Made by a program: the position numbers and the translations under genes. Below the pieces are notes generated by a model. The model was not told the DNA's origin. It saw only the letters and a program-made list of their open reading frames with translations, and searched no databases. Of a stretch of 64,000 nucleotides of DNA, positions 20,186-31,831 are shown one piece after another (position 1 is the stretch's first letter; each line of letters starts with the position of its first letter). The DNA is taken from positions 174,001 through 238,000 of the forward strand of contig QVRM01002040.1 in NCBI GenBank assembly GCA_003439945.1. Direction: 5' to 3'. This DNA is from Dermanyssus gallinae (lineage: Eukaryota; Arthropoda; Arachnida; Mesostigmata; Dermanyssidae).

Positions 20186-23100
20186 CTAATGCTGGTGGTG
20201 GTGGCTATATGGGGTTTCCCCTGTAGCAAAGTGAGGGTTATTCTGGCTCCCGTTCGGCTGAAAGTTGCACATACAGCTGCAGGCATGAACGACGCAGCTG
20301 GAGTTGCCTGTCGTGGCGCTACAGTGGCTGATCTGGGCCGCTGTGCCGATGCGTCTCCTGGGCCGGAATTCATGCGGGTGTTGGCTCTTCATGTGGACGC
20401 TAAACGGGGCGAAACGTAGAATGGGTACGTTGGGAATATGTTAGTGCTGTAAACATTGTAGTATTACGTATCGTTGCTCGCTAAGTCATACTAGATATGC
20501 AGGCACAAGTACACGCGTTCAAACGTTCGTTAGCAGACAAAACAACAAGCATTCGAGTAGCGGTTCATTATCTATACAGTCTATATCTATATCTATATCG
20601 TATCTATACAGTTGTAATATTTTGTTTTCTGTTCTGTGCTTCGTATTAAGCTCCGTATTTTGTAAACTTGTGTGCTACTTTCATCAAGTTTGGGAATTTT
20701 GTAACACAGGGCAAACCTCAAACCTATGCAAATGTCGGCCAAGTTAAAAGCCGGAGCTTCCGAAATCGCACATTTAAGTTGTACGACGCATATGCGTCAT
20801 GTATAGCAACCTGTAGTGGCGCTTGTCTATTTTGCGTTGGCCTACAAAGGTTGTCATTACCGACCCAAAATGCAGCGTGTAGACTGAGCTCGGTTGGTGT
20901 GTATGGGCCGGCACTAATATAAACCTACAAGTGAAGGAAAATGTTTGTTCGTACACCAATGTTCATTGTTCGAGAACCGATTTCAGTACTGGTATAGAGT
21001 ATTCTTTGTGAATGAACCTAGTCTATCTTGTAGCTCAATACACCCTCCTACTGATAAAGCAGTTTCCATGGTCAAGATGGACATACACCTACCTAAATGA
21101 GTAGGATGTGGCAAACGTCTTAGGACAGAAGTTGCACGGATGAGGCTTTTCTCCGGTGTGGACACGTCGATGCGACTTGAGATGATGGGTGGCGCTAAAG
21201 CCTCGGCCACAGTCCCCGCAGACATACGGGCGCTCGCCGGTGTGAACCCTACTGTGCTTTTTAAGGTCCGACGAGGTAGTGAACACCTTAATGCAGTCCG
21301 TCGCGGAGCAGTTGAACGTCTGACCTACGATAAATAGGAAAGGAGCACTGAACTTTGGGCTAGCTTGATTTGTTATTGTATCTTCTACCTTCTTTCTGCA
21401 TGTCTGTGTTTGCCTTGGTTAACGGCATTCCGTTGGTTCCGCTCTGATAAACTAGGCCAAATCAAAAAGTTCGTGGCATGGAGCACAACCAATAGACGGA
21501 CAAGGAGCACGTATCATTTATTATTCAGTATAGTCCCCCTCTCCCCACTGAAGGTCCAGATTATTAGTCACACAACGATTCTCAACAGCTTTACTACCAC
21601 GAGCAAAATGTTTCGAATCTGTAGACTACAAATATTTGTTTACGGCGCACATCACATCAATGTTGCTCCGATATCTCTTTCCGGAGAAGCACTTCTTGAG
21701 GCTTCCAAACAGATAATACTGCCTGCCTGGCCCTTGCGAAGAGATCACTGCACTGCCTCTCTCGTATAACATGCCGCGAGGAGCTGAGTGTATAATTGTA
21801 TAAGTTATATGCATACTCAATATGAGTGAAATAAATACGATGATGAAACAGATCATAGTCGCACGGTTTAAGGTCCGCTGAATATGGGCGATGCTCGGCA
21901 ATTTGAAACTCAAATGTGCGCAATTTGTCTATGGCAAAAATATACGTGTCGACGGGCGTAGAGTTGTATGCAGTTCTCTTCTGCATCGCGGGCCATAGTG
22001 ATATGATGCGCTCCTCTAGATGGTCCAAGGGTATTGCGCCGTTAGTCTCCCTAGTTATTGCTCTTCGTGTAGAAAGGTCAATTCATAGAATACCTTTTGC
22101 ATCTCAGAAAACAGTCGCAAAATCTTGCTGGTGCGATATGTGCCTCTTCACTCAGGTGAAAGGCCGCCTTTTGCCGCGTGCGATCCACTCCCTGGTGGCA
22201 TCTTGTTTTTGTTCTGAAGTAATGCGGTGGATCCACGTTTCTTCGGCGGTTAGAAATCGGCTCAAAAATCCTGCCGATATTGTCTTAAAAGTTCCAAATT
22301 CCTATCCGAAATTGACACGCGTGGCAGTTTTTTTTCTCGTGCGCTTAAGCACTGACGCAATAATGTAATGCACGATAGCTAATGCTCATATTTTTCGCGA
22401 TTCTGCGCAGCATTAATCGATAGTCAATCATCATGAGTTTGTAGGCTTCTAGTTCAGTTTCTTTCTTGGCCGTCCAGAACGTAGTTTTGTTAGTTCTGAA
22501 GAATGGCTCTCTCCAGCGCGGTACTCGGCATGAGGTATTTGAAACTGTAGACAGGCGATGCTAAGAAAGAACTTTTTGGTCCACCTAGTATATACACACG
22601 CGCATATTTTACAAACAAATGCAGAATTTTTTCTAAAATAGTAGCTTCTCGCCGGTAAGGTGTGAAATGACACAGACACATGCTTATAAAGAAAGGTGCG
22701 CTTCTATTACGGGCGCAATGTTGCAGCTGCTCTAAGCAACAGATCGAAGTGGCCGGCCCAAGGCAAATGGTAGCAAATAACACTTCGAAATAAACATGTG
22801 CCGTATCGGGAATCACCCCAGAAACGTAGTGCTAGGTTAATCGATTACTTCCACCGGTAGCCAATTAACTCACTCCGTACCGACGACGATTTTCTTACTA
22901 ATTTTGAGGTACGACAGTATGCATAAGGTACCGGCAGGTAAAACGACACTATTTTGTTCGCCATGCAATGCCTTGTTCTTGTTGTATTTTTTCTAACATT
23001 TTGTGATATATAAAATTTAAAATGTAACACTACGTCGGTTGACACGTAAGTAGGTCACACTACTGAAAATAGACGAGTACAAGGCAAATAATATAATATT

Positions 23101-25375
23101 AAATCAGGGGTATCTTAGCATTACCCGTATAGTTAGCCCGTATACACGTTAACTCTGGAAAATATAATTCTCTATAGCACAGGCTTTCTGGTCCCGTTCT
23201 TGCTGCAGGCTATACTGTTTGATAAACTATTTGTATATAACTAGGGTGTTTATATTGCGTTTCCTACCTGTATGTAGACGTTCGTGAGCGCGTAGCCGGT
23301 AACGCGTGGAGAAGCTTCTCTGACATCCGTTTACGTTACACTCGTAGGGTCGCTCATTAGTGTGAATGCGAAAATGAATCTTCAAACTTAAAAGCAGACA
23401 GTAACAAATATACATATGTATTACCTTTGGTCTATCCTCGTGATACGATGGCGGACGTATATATATCACAACCTTCATGTCTTGCATGTTGTTTCTTTTC
23501 GTTTTGCCATTTTTTTTATTAGATTGTGCTTGCTTACTAGAGACGTAAATACTATTACCTTTACGTTTTCTTCATTTTTCATTTGCATGTTTTTGGATGC
23601 CACTTAAGATGCAGAGTTGTAAGTTTAGTTGCATAATTTTTCATACCCGTGGGAAACTCGGTAAGCCAGCCACAGAAAGTAAAACAAACAGCAACATAAG
23701 AAGTATTTTTCTAAATCGTGACGTGGGTTTTGTTACACTACGTACAAAGCCACTACATCGATAAAAAAAATGACTCTCCAAATAGTGTAAATATATGTAT
23801 ATATAAATACATTTTCTTATAATAGTGTAAATATATATTTTTTGTATGTTTTATGTTTATTTAAATACATTAACAATAGTGCGATACTTGCTCGGTGGCC
23901 TCGAGTATGAAGAAGTAAAAAGTGACCTATTTATGTGTATCTTTTTTGATATAAAAGCGAATTCTGCTCTGACTCGTAAAATAACAAAAAACTCACTAAC
24001 TCGTAAGGAGTGACTTATAGGGCTTGATGGTAACACTGGTGAAGATATGTAGCTCTATGGATGAATTGGGGTTAATCACTCACTGTGAGAAGACGACTGC
24101 GATTTAATTCTGTAGAGGTGGTCGATTGGGTGATAAACATATCCGAAAAGAGCAAAATATTGCTTTTGTACACAAGTTTACCCATCTGAAAATGGCTTTC
24201 ATGATGGCGGGTGTTTGTTGTCGAAACTGTGCTTTTTCACTACGACAACGCACCTGCTCACACGGCTCTTTTTGTTGGCTTTTTCTGTCTCTTTTTGATA
24301 TTTTCATCCGCATCTGGCCCCGACAGTTGCCTGCTTGGAAATCTCAAGAAATATTTCCCCGGTAAGACATACTAGAGCAACAATCATGCAATATGCGCCG
24401 TAGACGAGCATTTTTGGTTTAATTATTCAGAAGATTTTGCTCGTGATATAAAGACTATAGAGAATCGTGGGACTAGAGTATTGAGCTTAAAAGGAGGGGG
24501 ATTATATTAAACAATAAAATGTACATGATTTTTGTCCGTATACCGCTTGTATTTCGTGCTACGAACTGTTTAATCCGCCTGGTACCATGCCGCAAAATGA
24601 CCCGCGGCTCGTTCAACAGCGAAGTCGGCAAGTACGACAGAAGCGTATTTCGTTGTCGTAAATGTGATGTTACCCAGCCATGGTTATAATAACAAATTAA
24701 TAATGATACTAGAACCACATTCCCGGCATACGTCGCCACATGTTATCAAGCCCGCTAAAGTTGACTGCAATCGCAATTCGCCTCCTTTATCGCATAGAAG
24801 CACGTGTGCATCAATAAAACAGCGAAATCGGCCCAGGCCGGGTCGACTTACCTGTACGAGGTCAGGAACGCTTTGCCACAGCCTTCCTGGCAGCAGACAA
24901 ATGTCAGTTCCCCGCTGTGCTTTTTTTTATGGGTTCTGAGGTTGCCCTGCGTGGAGTAACTCCGATCGCAGCCGGCTGCGTCGCACGTATAGCGCCTGAT
25001 CCGGGTCTTATTTGTTGTCGCGTCCAACGTCTCTGTGAAAACACAAACAGACGGAAAGGTTTACGTCACGTCACTGCATCAACCACTTGACACAAATGCT
25101 ATGGGTCAGGAAAGCATTCACAAAACAGTTGTACGTGTAACGTGTCGGTTTGCTTGCGATGGCCTCATAGAGCGTTGGTGAGCATACTAATTTAGAATCA
25201 ACCCAATAGTATTGGCAAAAAAATTACGATTATAGGTGATTCTATACTCCCAAGCCATTCCAGTCAAGAAAATCTCGTTTCAGCATCTTCAAGCACATAT
25301 TCATAGTTGCTGCTTTAAATGAGGCCGCGATAAAGTACCTGTAAAACGTTTACATCTGAACTGGCCGAAGAAACA

Positions 25376-25412
<37 letters not shown>

Positions 25413-26845
25413 ATTATCTAATAATTATTCCAATGAGCTGAAAATAAGGTCCTGTTAAACCGGTGCTACATGTTCGTACCTTACAATTGTATATATATAT
25501 ATATATCGGTTAGGTTTGTACAAATATTTTAGCCATTTCTGTAAACGGCTCCTTAAATTCTCCCAGGACCCGCAAAGAAAATCAGCGTAGAAGGAATGTT
25601 TAATTTCGAATGAAGTACACGTCGCTAGTTCAGATAGTAAGATTTTTTTCGTGTAGGTCCTTGTCCCGTAGCATTGCGGTAGAAGCGCTAATAAATTTAT
25701 GCATTTCATGAAATAGGTTATAAGTTTAGTGCAAAGGGTGCAAGGTGAACAGAGCAGAGTCAACTGCTTGCGCAATTGCACCATAGCGTTTTCCTGCCGC
25801 TGCCAAGCTCTCATTTGAATTGTTTGACTACGTGCAATGAACATTTTTATTTGCATAAGGTATATACTTTGTTGTTAAGGGATATTAGGGTCATTCGTTC
25901 ATTGGGCACTTCTGTGAACAAATTCCAGAAGTTGTTTGCGAGAGCATCTGGTTTCAGCATGACGGCAACTACGGCTTGGATCGGTGTCGATTTGGTACCA
26001 AAATGATCTTCATGAAATGCCCATTTGCCTGAATGTGTTAGTTTTGAGCGCTGTAAAATGTCGTAAAGTTATGAGTTTGAAGTATTCAACGTAAAAGCAA
26101 TAATTTTACTTCAAATGAAGCGGATTATCTTGTAAACGACTATGTTGTTGAATATTCGAGCCGGCGTCTCTCTTCAGAGTAAAGCAGAGAATTCTCGCAC
26201 ATGTTGTCCTTTTATGTCGGGAAATAATACCAATGTCACAAATGCTAGTCTCTTAGCCCAAAACAAGACTTCTCCGGGACCATGTTCCATCGGAAGTAAA
26301 TATTTGCTTCAACGAGTTATACAATGCCCTAAATTGCTCTCGAAATCATTTTCTGTCACCCTGTATATATAAATGTATTATGCAGATAGAAGACTCTAGC
26401 GAATGTCATGAACATTGCGCGATCGCTGCATTATATCGCGCTGTTTCAAAGCTTTTTTTTGGTACGTACCGATGGTCAATGTGGCGTGGGTCGCGTTGTC
26501 CGGAATGTTATTGCCCTGAACCTGCAGTGTGAGGTGGTCATTGCCACGAACGCTGTGCTCGATGCTGTAAGTGAACAACAACATCAACCAACACGACAAA
26601 TAATGACGCATGTGTCTGTCAAAAATGTAATTAAACCATCGGTCTTAGTCGATCTCCTTAAACAATACGCACTGAATAATGAATGTAAGGTAACACAAAG
26701 AACCCTTAATAAAGCGACGTAGAATGTCCAGTTGCGGCGTAATGTACGATATGTAAGTTTCAGTTTATTTGAGGAACGAACCTAGTCTTTTTTTTAAAAA
26801 AGGGTTAAGTACCTGTAAAACGTTTACATCTAAACTGGCCGAAGA

Positions 26846-26908
<63 letters not shown>

Positions 26909-26943
26909 ATTATCTTCTAATACAATTTCTTGTATTAGAACAC

Positions 26944-26981
<38 letters not shown>

Positions 26982-29781
26982 AGTCAAGGTTTTTAGCCAT
27001 GTCAAATCAAGGTTTATAGCTATGTTCTCGGAATTTGGAGCATTGATTTACTGTACGATACTTTCACATCCCGGTTGATGATCGAATTTTCTTTGGGCGA
27101 GGCACATTGATAATTAACCAAACCGCTGAGAGTCAGCGATTCTGCCACAAGGACTGCCGGGGAAACTTTTAGATTTAGCTATAGGTCCTTTTTGCCACAA
27201 GGACTGTTGAGGAAACCCTAGTATATAATAAATCTATCAATGGCTAACAAGCATACGAAGAACATGTTTATTAAAACATTTGGCCAATCATCGATCGAAG
27301 AGCTTATTTAGAGGCAAGTTGAAAACTCGAAACACTGATTAGTTGGTGCTTTCTCGAGACAGTTATTACGCACGAGCCCAACGTTTAGTGCTCTATTTAA
27401 GTGAGTATTTGAAGGTGACACATAGCGTACTCTTCTGCGAGTTACGACACAAGCGCGGTTAACTGCTTCTTTCTACGAGTGAACAACAACACTTTATAAC
27501 CAAACATGTGCAGGAAGTTGAGTGCGACAACTTATTGTATTCTGAATGCACACGCAGAACCTCAGATGTCCATAGCTTAGAACAGGAGCTGCAAAGCTAC
27601 GAATTTGCAAATAATTGTCAAGCAAGTACAACGAATTGGTGCCATCATTCGTGGTACTTGTTCTGTACGTCCACGCCGAACCCAAGGCACCCATTACTTC
27701 AGAATAGAAGCCACTGAATGGACGTTGCAGTTGCTGGTTCGCCAACTCCAGTAATATTCCAATCGAAGAGAACACTAATAATTACTATAGCCGTGTAACC
27801 AAAATAATCATTGCATAATATTGTCATATAACGTACGTCTATTACTATCGATACAATAAGAATATAGCTAAGGTACGAAAGAGATAGAAATACCAACTCC
27901 GCGGCGCAATAAAAAATAGTCAGAGCAAATGGAGACACGCAGTCGGTAATGATGGTGGTGATCATTGTATACACGAAGTTCTCGGCATTGCTTAAACTAG
28001 AAATCAACAACTGAAAAGACGCCTTCTGGCCATAAACATGAGGAACGTGGATTTGAACATTGGGGCCGCCTATATAAGAAGGAGTTAAGAAGAAAATAGA
28101 CGTAGAGGCTAACGAACCCACGAGTCACGAAGTCAACCTGTGCACGATAAGGTTATGGGCGAAAAACACTGACACTAATTTCTAAGCTCAAACAGGAAAA
28201 TTTCAGAACATTTTCACGTGTCACGGTGAACAAAGTCAAGATTGTTGTATAGAGAGTTAAATCTAGGAGGAAGCCTGGCCATATACATGAGGTAGCCTTT
28301 CAAACTATAGTAACACTAACGATAAAGAATGTCCTTAATAGTCTAGCCCGGGCAATAAAATGTTCAAGACGTTAGTGAGAATAACCGAACTGGCAGAGGA
28401 TGATGCTCAAGAGCGAAGTCTAGTTTAGTGTGTTATATTCTTAGAAGAGCCAAGACTAACCCCCAAGGTCGAGTTCCACTGCTTGCCACTAAACTGGCAG
28501 TTTGCCCTTTAGGAGACGATAGCGCATAATTGCGCTGTATTCTTCTTCATAAAAATAAAGACTAGTCAAATAAATTATGCTTATCAAAATAATTCCTAGA
28601 ATGACCTTCTACGTAGGTAATACAGAGTGCGTCGCATAACCTATATTTTGTCTGTAAGGCATTGTGCTTTTGTGCATGATCTGTTTTAGTGAAGAAAGGT
28701 TTTCTAATTTATCTATGTTTTGAAAGAGAGTACTAAGAGCCGCTAACAGGTCACTTTTCAAGCTGCCTTGGCGCATCGCCGACGCCGGGCGCAGTGTCAT
28801 ATTTACTATAGACAGGCAACTAAGGAAAAAATAAACTATTTCGTTATTCTCTAAACTTCCATGTAGTTTACGTTAGACGCAATTGGTCCTTCCACACGAC
28901 TATCCGTCAAATAACCAATCCAATATATAATCTATATATATGCCAAATGTTTAGTTGTAACCTATTCTAAATATTATTAGCTGAATAGTTAACCAATTAT
29001 GATGAAAATTAGCTGATATTTTTGAAAAGTTGCCGCGCTTAACTTGTCCTCGTCGCGACCTGCTCTCTTCGTAAACAGGGTAAAGCTGCCAAATCCACGA
29101 TAAAGCACTATTGAACGGAACAGCGCATATAGAATATAAACGTTTGTCATGAAAAGGGAAACTCTGTACGGGCATGCTGGGGAGCTTTCTGAACAATTTA
29201 CTATCGACATAAACGGCCTTGTGACAACACCACTTGTGAACTTGTGCAATAGTTTCTTTATTACATGTTGTGCCAAGCCGGGGCTGAGAGTATCGCCTCT
29301 GTACCCCACAGCGTGGAACAATGCGTAGAAACATTGCCTTAGCGACGTGCTCAACAACCGGGACTTTCCCGCATTCAGTCTGGTGTATTTTAAGGTCACC
29401 TAGCGATGTATGCCTTTAAGATTCAGCTGACGCAGGAGCTAAATCTTACGGAGCATCAGGAGCTGCTAAACTTTCAAAATGATGCAGAGCAATTTTGTGA
29501 GGAGAATAATCGCTTCTGACGAAGCTCGCTTTTATGTGAATGAAGATGTGAATAAGCAAAACCGTCGCATCTGGGTAATCGAGAAGCCTCACGTGATTCC
29601 CAGTACATATGCCAGTACATACGCAGGAGTCACTACATATGCCATCAGTGATAGTCTGGTGCGCCTCTGGTCCAAACTTTTTTTACTTTATATTCGTTCA
29701 TCCCACTGTGGATGACGAGCGTTATCGCAGCATGGTTTTTGATTGTCTTTAGTCTTTTTTTATTTTTATGAATAAACTTCT

Positions 29782-29846
<65 letters not shown>

Positions 29847-30194
29847 GTTTATAAAATTACAAGATTAAGGATCTGTTAAGTGTGACTGTATCTAATGAGT
29901 ACCAAGCACTATTGTGCGACAATGGTGACCAAAATACAATGCTTCACCATTTGTATACGTTTGCGCTTTGATCAGCGATCACCTTTAACAGACGACAGTC
30001 ATGAACTTTATAGTATCTATCAACCTGACTTGTCCGCTGTCCTCCGCTTCCTCCTCGCCGTACAGGATGTCATCGAGAGTCACGTGATCCTCTTGGCAGT
30101 TTTCGTCGTGGAGCAGCACGTCCTGAAGGGTAATGTTGGCGGCATGTCCTCGAAACAGCGTGCACCTTGCACGGTTCCCTGCCGCAGCCGCCAT
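20186..30194 (-). CDS. MTF1: metal regulatory transcription factor 1 (MTF-1)
   Basis: MTF-1 senses zinc and activates metallothionein and metal-transport genes in the nucleus. Minus-strand exons: 30194-30025, 26564-26470, 25032-24852, 23386-23268, 21324-21093, 20399-20186. Total 1,011 nt, 336 residues plus stop, with every phase matching. Residues 1-88 form an acidic N-terminus ([20 protein letters not shown]). Six C2H2 fingers follow at about 105-127, 135-157, 165-187, 194-216, 224-244 and 252-273, with MTF-1-specific text such as [22 protein letters not shown] and [10 protein letters not shown]. Fingers 1-4 are CX4C but 5 and 6 are CX2C. Finger 6 is completed across the last junction. A cysteine cluster (CSCMC, about 306-310) recalls the CQCQC cluster of vertebrate MTF-1. 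The long acidic/proline/serine activation region of other MTF-1 proteins (700-800 residues) is missing. The first donor (GTTGAT) is weak. Confidence 0.85.
20440..20930. repeat. dispersed repeat, copy B, in MTF-1 intron 5
   Basis: Partner of 16640-17110, sharing its end blocks. It starts with a run of TATC-type units near 20570-20610. Confidence 0.4.
21445..22400 (-). pseudogene. mariner transposase pseudogene in MTF-1 intron 4
   Basis: Minus-strand pieces in several frames keep mariner order: [14 protein letters not shown] text near 22210, FATVFWDAKG-like text near 22110, and [14 protein letters not shown] near 21860, equivalent to the last catalytic motif. Frameshifts and stops are many. 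One end near 21450 reads CAAAAAGTTCGTGGCATG, like a mariner terminus. Confidence 0.65.
22480..23260. other. MTF-1 intron 4 remainder
   Basis: AT-rich intron between the mariner relic and exon 4. No gene or repeat recognised. Confidence 0.5.
23400..24200. other. MTF-1 intron 3, exon-4-proximal part
   Basis: AT-rich, with a partial local repeat of TAGTGTAAATATAT near 23785 and 23825. Nothing coding seen. Confidence 0.5.
24215..24520 (+). pseudogene. mariner transposase 3' fragment in MTF-1 intron 3
   Basis: The + strand reads [13 protein letters not shown] (second catalytic motif), then after a frame break [11 protein letters not shown], and near the end an [18 protein letters not shown] stretch, like the C-terminus of mariner/SETMAR-type transposases. 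The third catalytic motif is disrupted. Confidence 0.7.
25337..25425. repeat. block A of a duplicated TA-flanked motif
   Basis: Carries AGTACCTGTAAAACGTTTAC, then CTGGCCGAAGAAAC, then a TA tract and GGATTATCT. Almost the same text recurs at 26808-26920. Confidence 0.7.
25455..25856 (-). other. open frame of 133 codons, unidentified
   Basis: Open minus-strand frame in MTF-1 intron 2 with basic and hydrophobic stretches and no recognised domain. It may be a fragment of a transposon or of a receptor-like gene. Confidence 0.15.
25890..26372. mobile_element. fold-back family 1 fragment (centre and right arm)
   Basis: Matches the centre and right arm of the 7340-8155 element. Shared blocks include TTTGGTACCAA.ATGATC.TCATGAAATG and ACAAGACTTCTC. 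It ends CACCCTG followed by TATATA. The left arm is missing. Confidence 0.55.
26808..26920. repeat. block B of a duplicated TA-flanked motif, with (TA)n
   Basis: Second copy of the 25337 block: AGTACCTGTAAAACGTTTAC, CTGGCCGAAGAAAC, a longer TA tract, then GGATTATCT. A second TA tract lies at 26947-26980. Confidence 0.7.
27115..27225. repeat. short local direct repeat
   Basis: TGCCACAAGGACTG followed by a GGAAAC-type tail occurs at about 27144 and again at about 27194. Confidence 0.6.
27494..29400 (-). pseudogene. possible multi-membrane receptor gene or pseudogene nested in MTF-1 intron 1
   Basis: Three minus-strand open segments lie in order: 29399-28989 ([17 protein letters not shown], then hydrophobic [12 protein letters not shown]), 28800-28609 ([20 protein letters not shown]) and 28121-27699 (several hydrophobic helices, [30 protein letters not shown]). 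The order, a short N-terminal part then membrane helices, vaguely recalls arthropod gustatory receptors. I see no diagnostic C-terminal motif and splice sites are not resolved. It may be a decayed gene or chance open frames in AT-rich DNA. Confidence 0.28.
29404..29690 (+). pseudogene. Tc1/mariner-like transposase fragment
   Basis: Reads [20 protein letters not shown], then after a stop and frame change [20 protein letters not shown] and [11 protein letters not shown]. This is the DEAHF...VNKQN.R.W arrangement typical of a Tc1/mariner-superfamily transposase group of arthropods. No ends were found. It sits in MTF-1 intron 1. Confidence 0.6.
29784..29842. repeat. (TA)n microsatellite in MTF-1 intron 1
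   Basis: TA tract 180 bp from MTF-1 exon 1. Confidence 0.95.
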
Positions 30195-30780
30195 ACTTGC
30201 TTCACCACTCAGCGGAGGAGCTGTCGAAGTTGACTAGCGTGACGACTCCGACATGGCAGTCACTCACTCAGTGACAAGCCAACAGGGGCCATTCTAGGCC
30301 AACAACAAAGAACGAAAACCGCCACGGCCCGCTCCCAGGATACGCCCCAGTCTCCAGTTCAACACAGGCAGCACAGATAGCTAACTATCTCATCACAGCT
30401 GTCAACGCGGCAGCACACGCTAACGTATACAAAATCCACGAGGTGTTCGACACTTGCACAGTCTAACTGCACGTACACGCGGCTCCGCAGTGGCATGTGC
30501 TCACGTGTCATGCCCCGACCGTGCTATCGTCGCTGCCGTGCCTATGTAATGTGCGTGTTTTCGTCATTGCGAACCGAACGGAACGCTGTCATCATAACAC
30601 GCTTTGTTTCGGGGACTGCCGCTGAAGGCCAATGAACGAGCAGGCTTGCACAGAAAAACGGAAGGCTGAAACGGAACAGTGTTGCTTGCTGCCCGTGAAG
30701 CCTGCAAGCAGTCTCCTATTGTTGAGGTAATAGCGACTTACATTTTCGAGCTACTACACCTACCAACGGTAGCAACTGCT
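30195..30780 (-). promoter_or_regulatory. presumed MTF-1 5' UTR and promoter region
   Basis: GC content rises around the MTF-1 start codon and upstream of it. No TATA box at a convincing distance was found. This is placement only, not a mapped promoter. Confidence 0.35.
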
Positions 30781-30807
30781 TTTTTTGCCGCTGGACTTTG
30801 AGATTCA

Positions 30808-31163
30808 GACTTATCCACTCTTCAGGCTTATCCACTCTTCAGACTTATCCACTCTTTAGACTTATCCTTTCTTCTGACTTATCCACTCTTCAGACTTATC
30901 CACTCTTTAGACTTATCCTTTCTTCTGACTTATCCACTCTTCAGACTTATCCACTCTTTAGACTTATCCTTTCTTCTGACTTATCCACTCTTCAGACTTA
31001 TCCACTCTTTAGACTTATCCTTTCTTCTGACTTATCCACTCTTCAGACTTATCCACTCTTTAGACTTATCCTTTCTTCTGACTTATCCACTCTTCAGACT
31101 TATCCACTCTTTAGACTTATCCTTTCTTCTGACTTATCCACTCTTCAGACTTATCCACTCTTT
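30808..31163. repeat. minisatellite: 17-bp units in a 51-bp higher-order repeat
   Basis: About 21 tandem 17-bp units of the form GACTTATCC plus 8 bases. Three variants (ACTCTTCA, ACTCTTTA, TTTCTTCT) recur in fixed order, giving a 51-bp period repeated about seven times. The first unit set differs slightly. Because 51 is a multiple of 3, one frame stays open as a 17-residue repeat, which is not evidence of a gene. Confidence 0.95.
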
Positions 31164-31482
31164 ACCGCATACTCTGTGTACTCTACGGACCGAGTCTCAG
31201 AGCCTTTGTCGTCGACGTGCATGTACAAACAGACATGCTTGACCACAAAGCAGCCAGACCACTTCTACTAGGGATGACGATGCTGCTGCTGCTGTTTGAA
31301 CTGGTGCACGTTTATGTGGCCCAATGGTCGATTCGAGATCAGTACGCTTGCTTCGCTCGCTGACGAACTACGTTAGGACGTTCGACAACACCAAGGTCCA
31401 CGAATCAGTATTAGTCGCTATCCGTTGTATGACAGCCAGCTAGTCTTAATACTTCACGCATTAGACGACTGCATGGAACCAT

Positions 31483-31831
31483 TCATATTGTGCATGTTGC
31501 TTCCATTGTTGTTGTTCTTGTTGTTGTTAGTGGTGCTGCTGATGCTGCTGTTGCTCCGGTTGCCTTACTGACACGCTCGAAACGCTGTGCCAATACTTTC
31601 TCGCCAACATCCAAATTCCTGGCGATAACGCCTTGCTTCAGGAGGCGTAGGTAGGGCCGACTGGCCAGTAAGTAAGCAAGAATCGGCAAAAAAGCTGTTG
31701 ACACAATCCGTCGGTTGGTTCGCCGCTTCAAATAGATCTCCACCATTAGAGGTGTCGTAGAAATGCCGCGCAATTCCGAGACTGACAGGGTGCGAGCCGG
31801 AATCCGAGTTTAGTGGGCTTGTGAGTCCCAC
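31483..31831 (-). other. exon-like open segment, unidentified
   Basis: Two overlapping minus-strand frames are open here (31831-31565 and 31773-31483). A good donor-like site (CAGTAAGG) lies near 31565-31572. No family recognised. It could be an upstream exon of MTF-1 or of another gene, or nothing. Confidence 0.2.

Noticed and set aside
20107..20373. 88-codon minus-strand frame overlapping the last MTF-1 exon
   Set aside because: The alternative frame completes finger 6, carries the cysteine cluster and fits the splice phase, so this one is a shadow.
16600..20930. A single LTR element bounded by the two dispersed repeat copies
   Set aside because: The interval holds the THOC5 duplicate and a LINE fragment and no LTR-element proteins, so the copies are more likely independent.
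30158..30164. Metal response element core (TGCACGC, minus strand) at MTF-1 exon 1
   Set aside because: A seven-base degenerate core is expected dozens of times by chance in a window this size, and this one is inside coding sequence.
30808..31163. CRISPR-like array
   Set aside because: The units are contiguous with no unique spacers, and the genome is eukaryotic.
30798..31271. 157-codon frame of 17-residue repeats as a possible repeat protein
   Set aside because: It is a by-product of a 51-bp tandem repeat whose period is a multiple of three; no start context or splice signal supports it.
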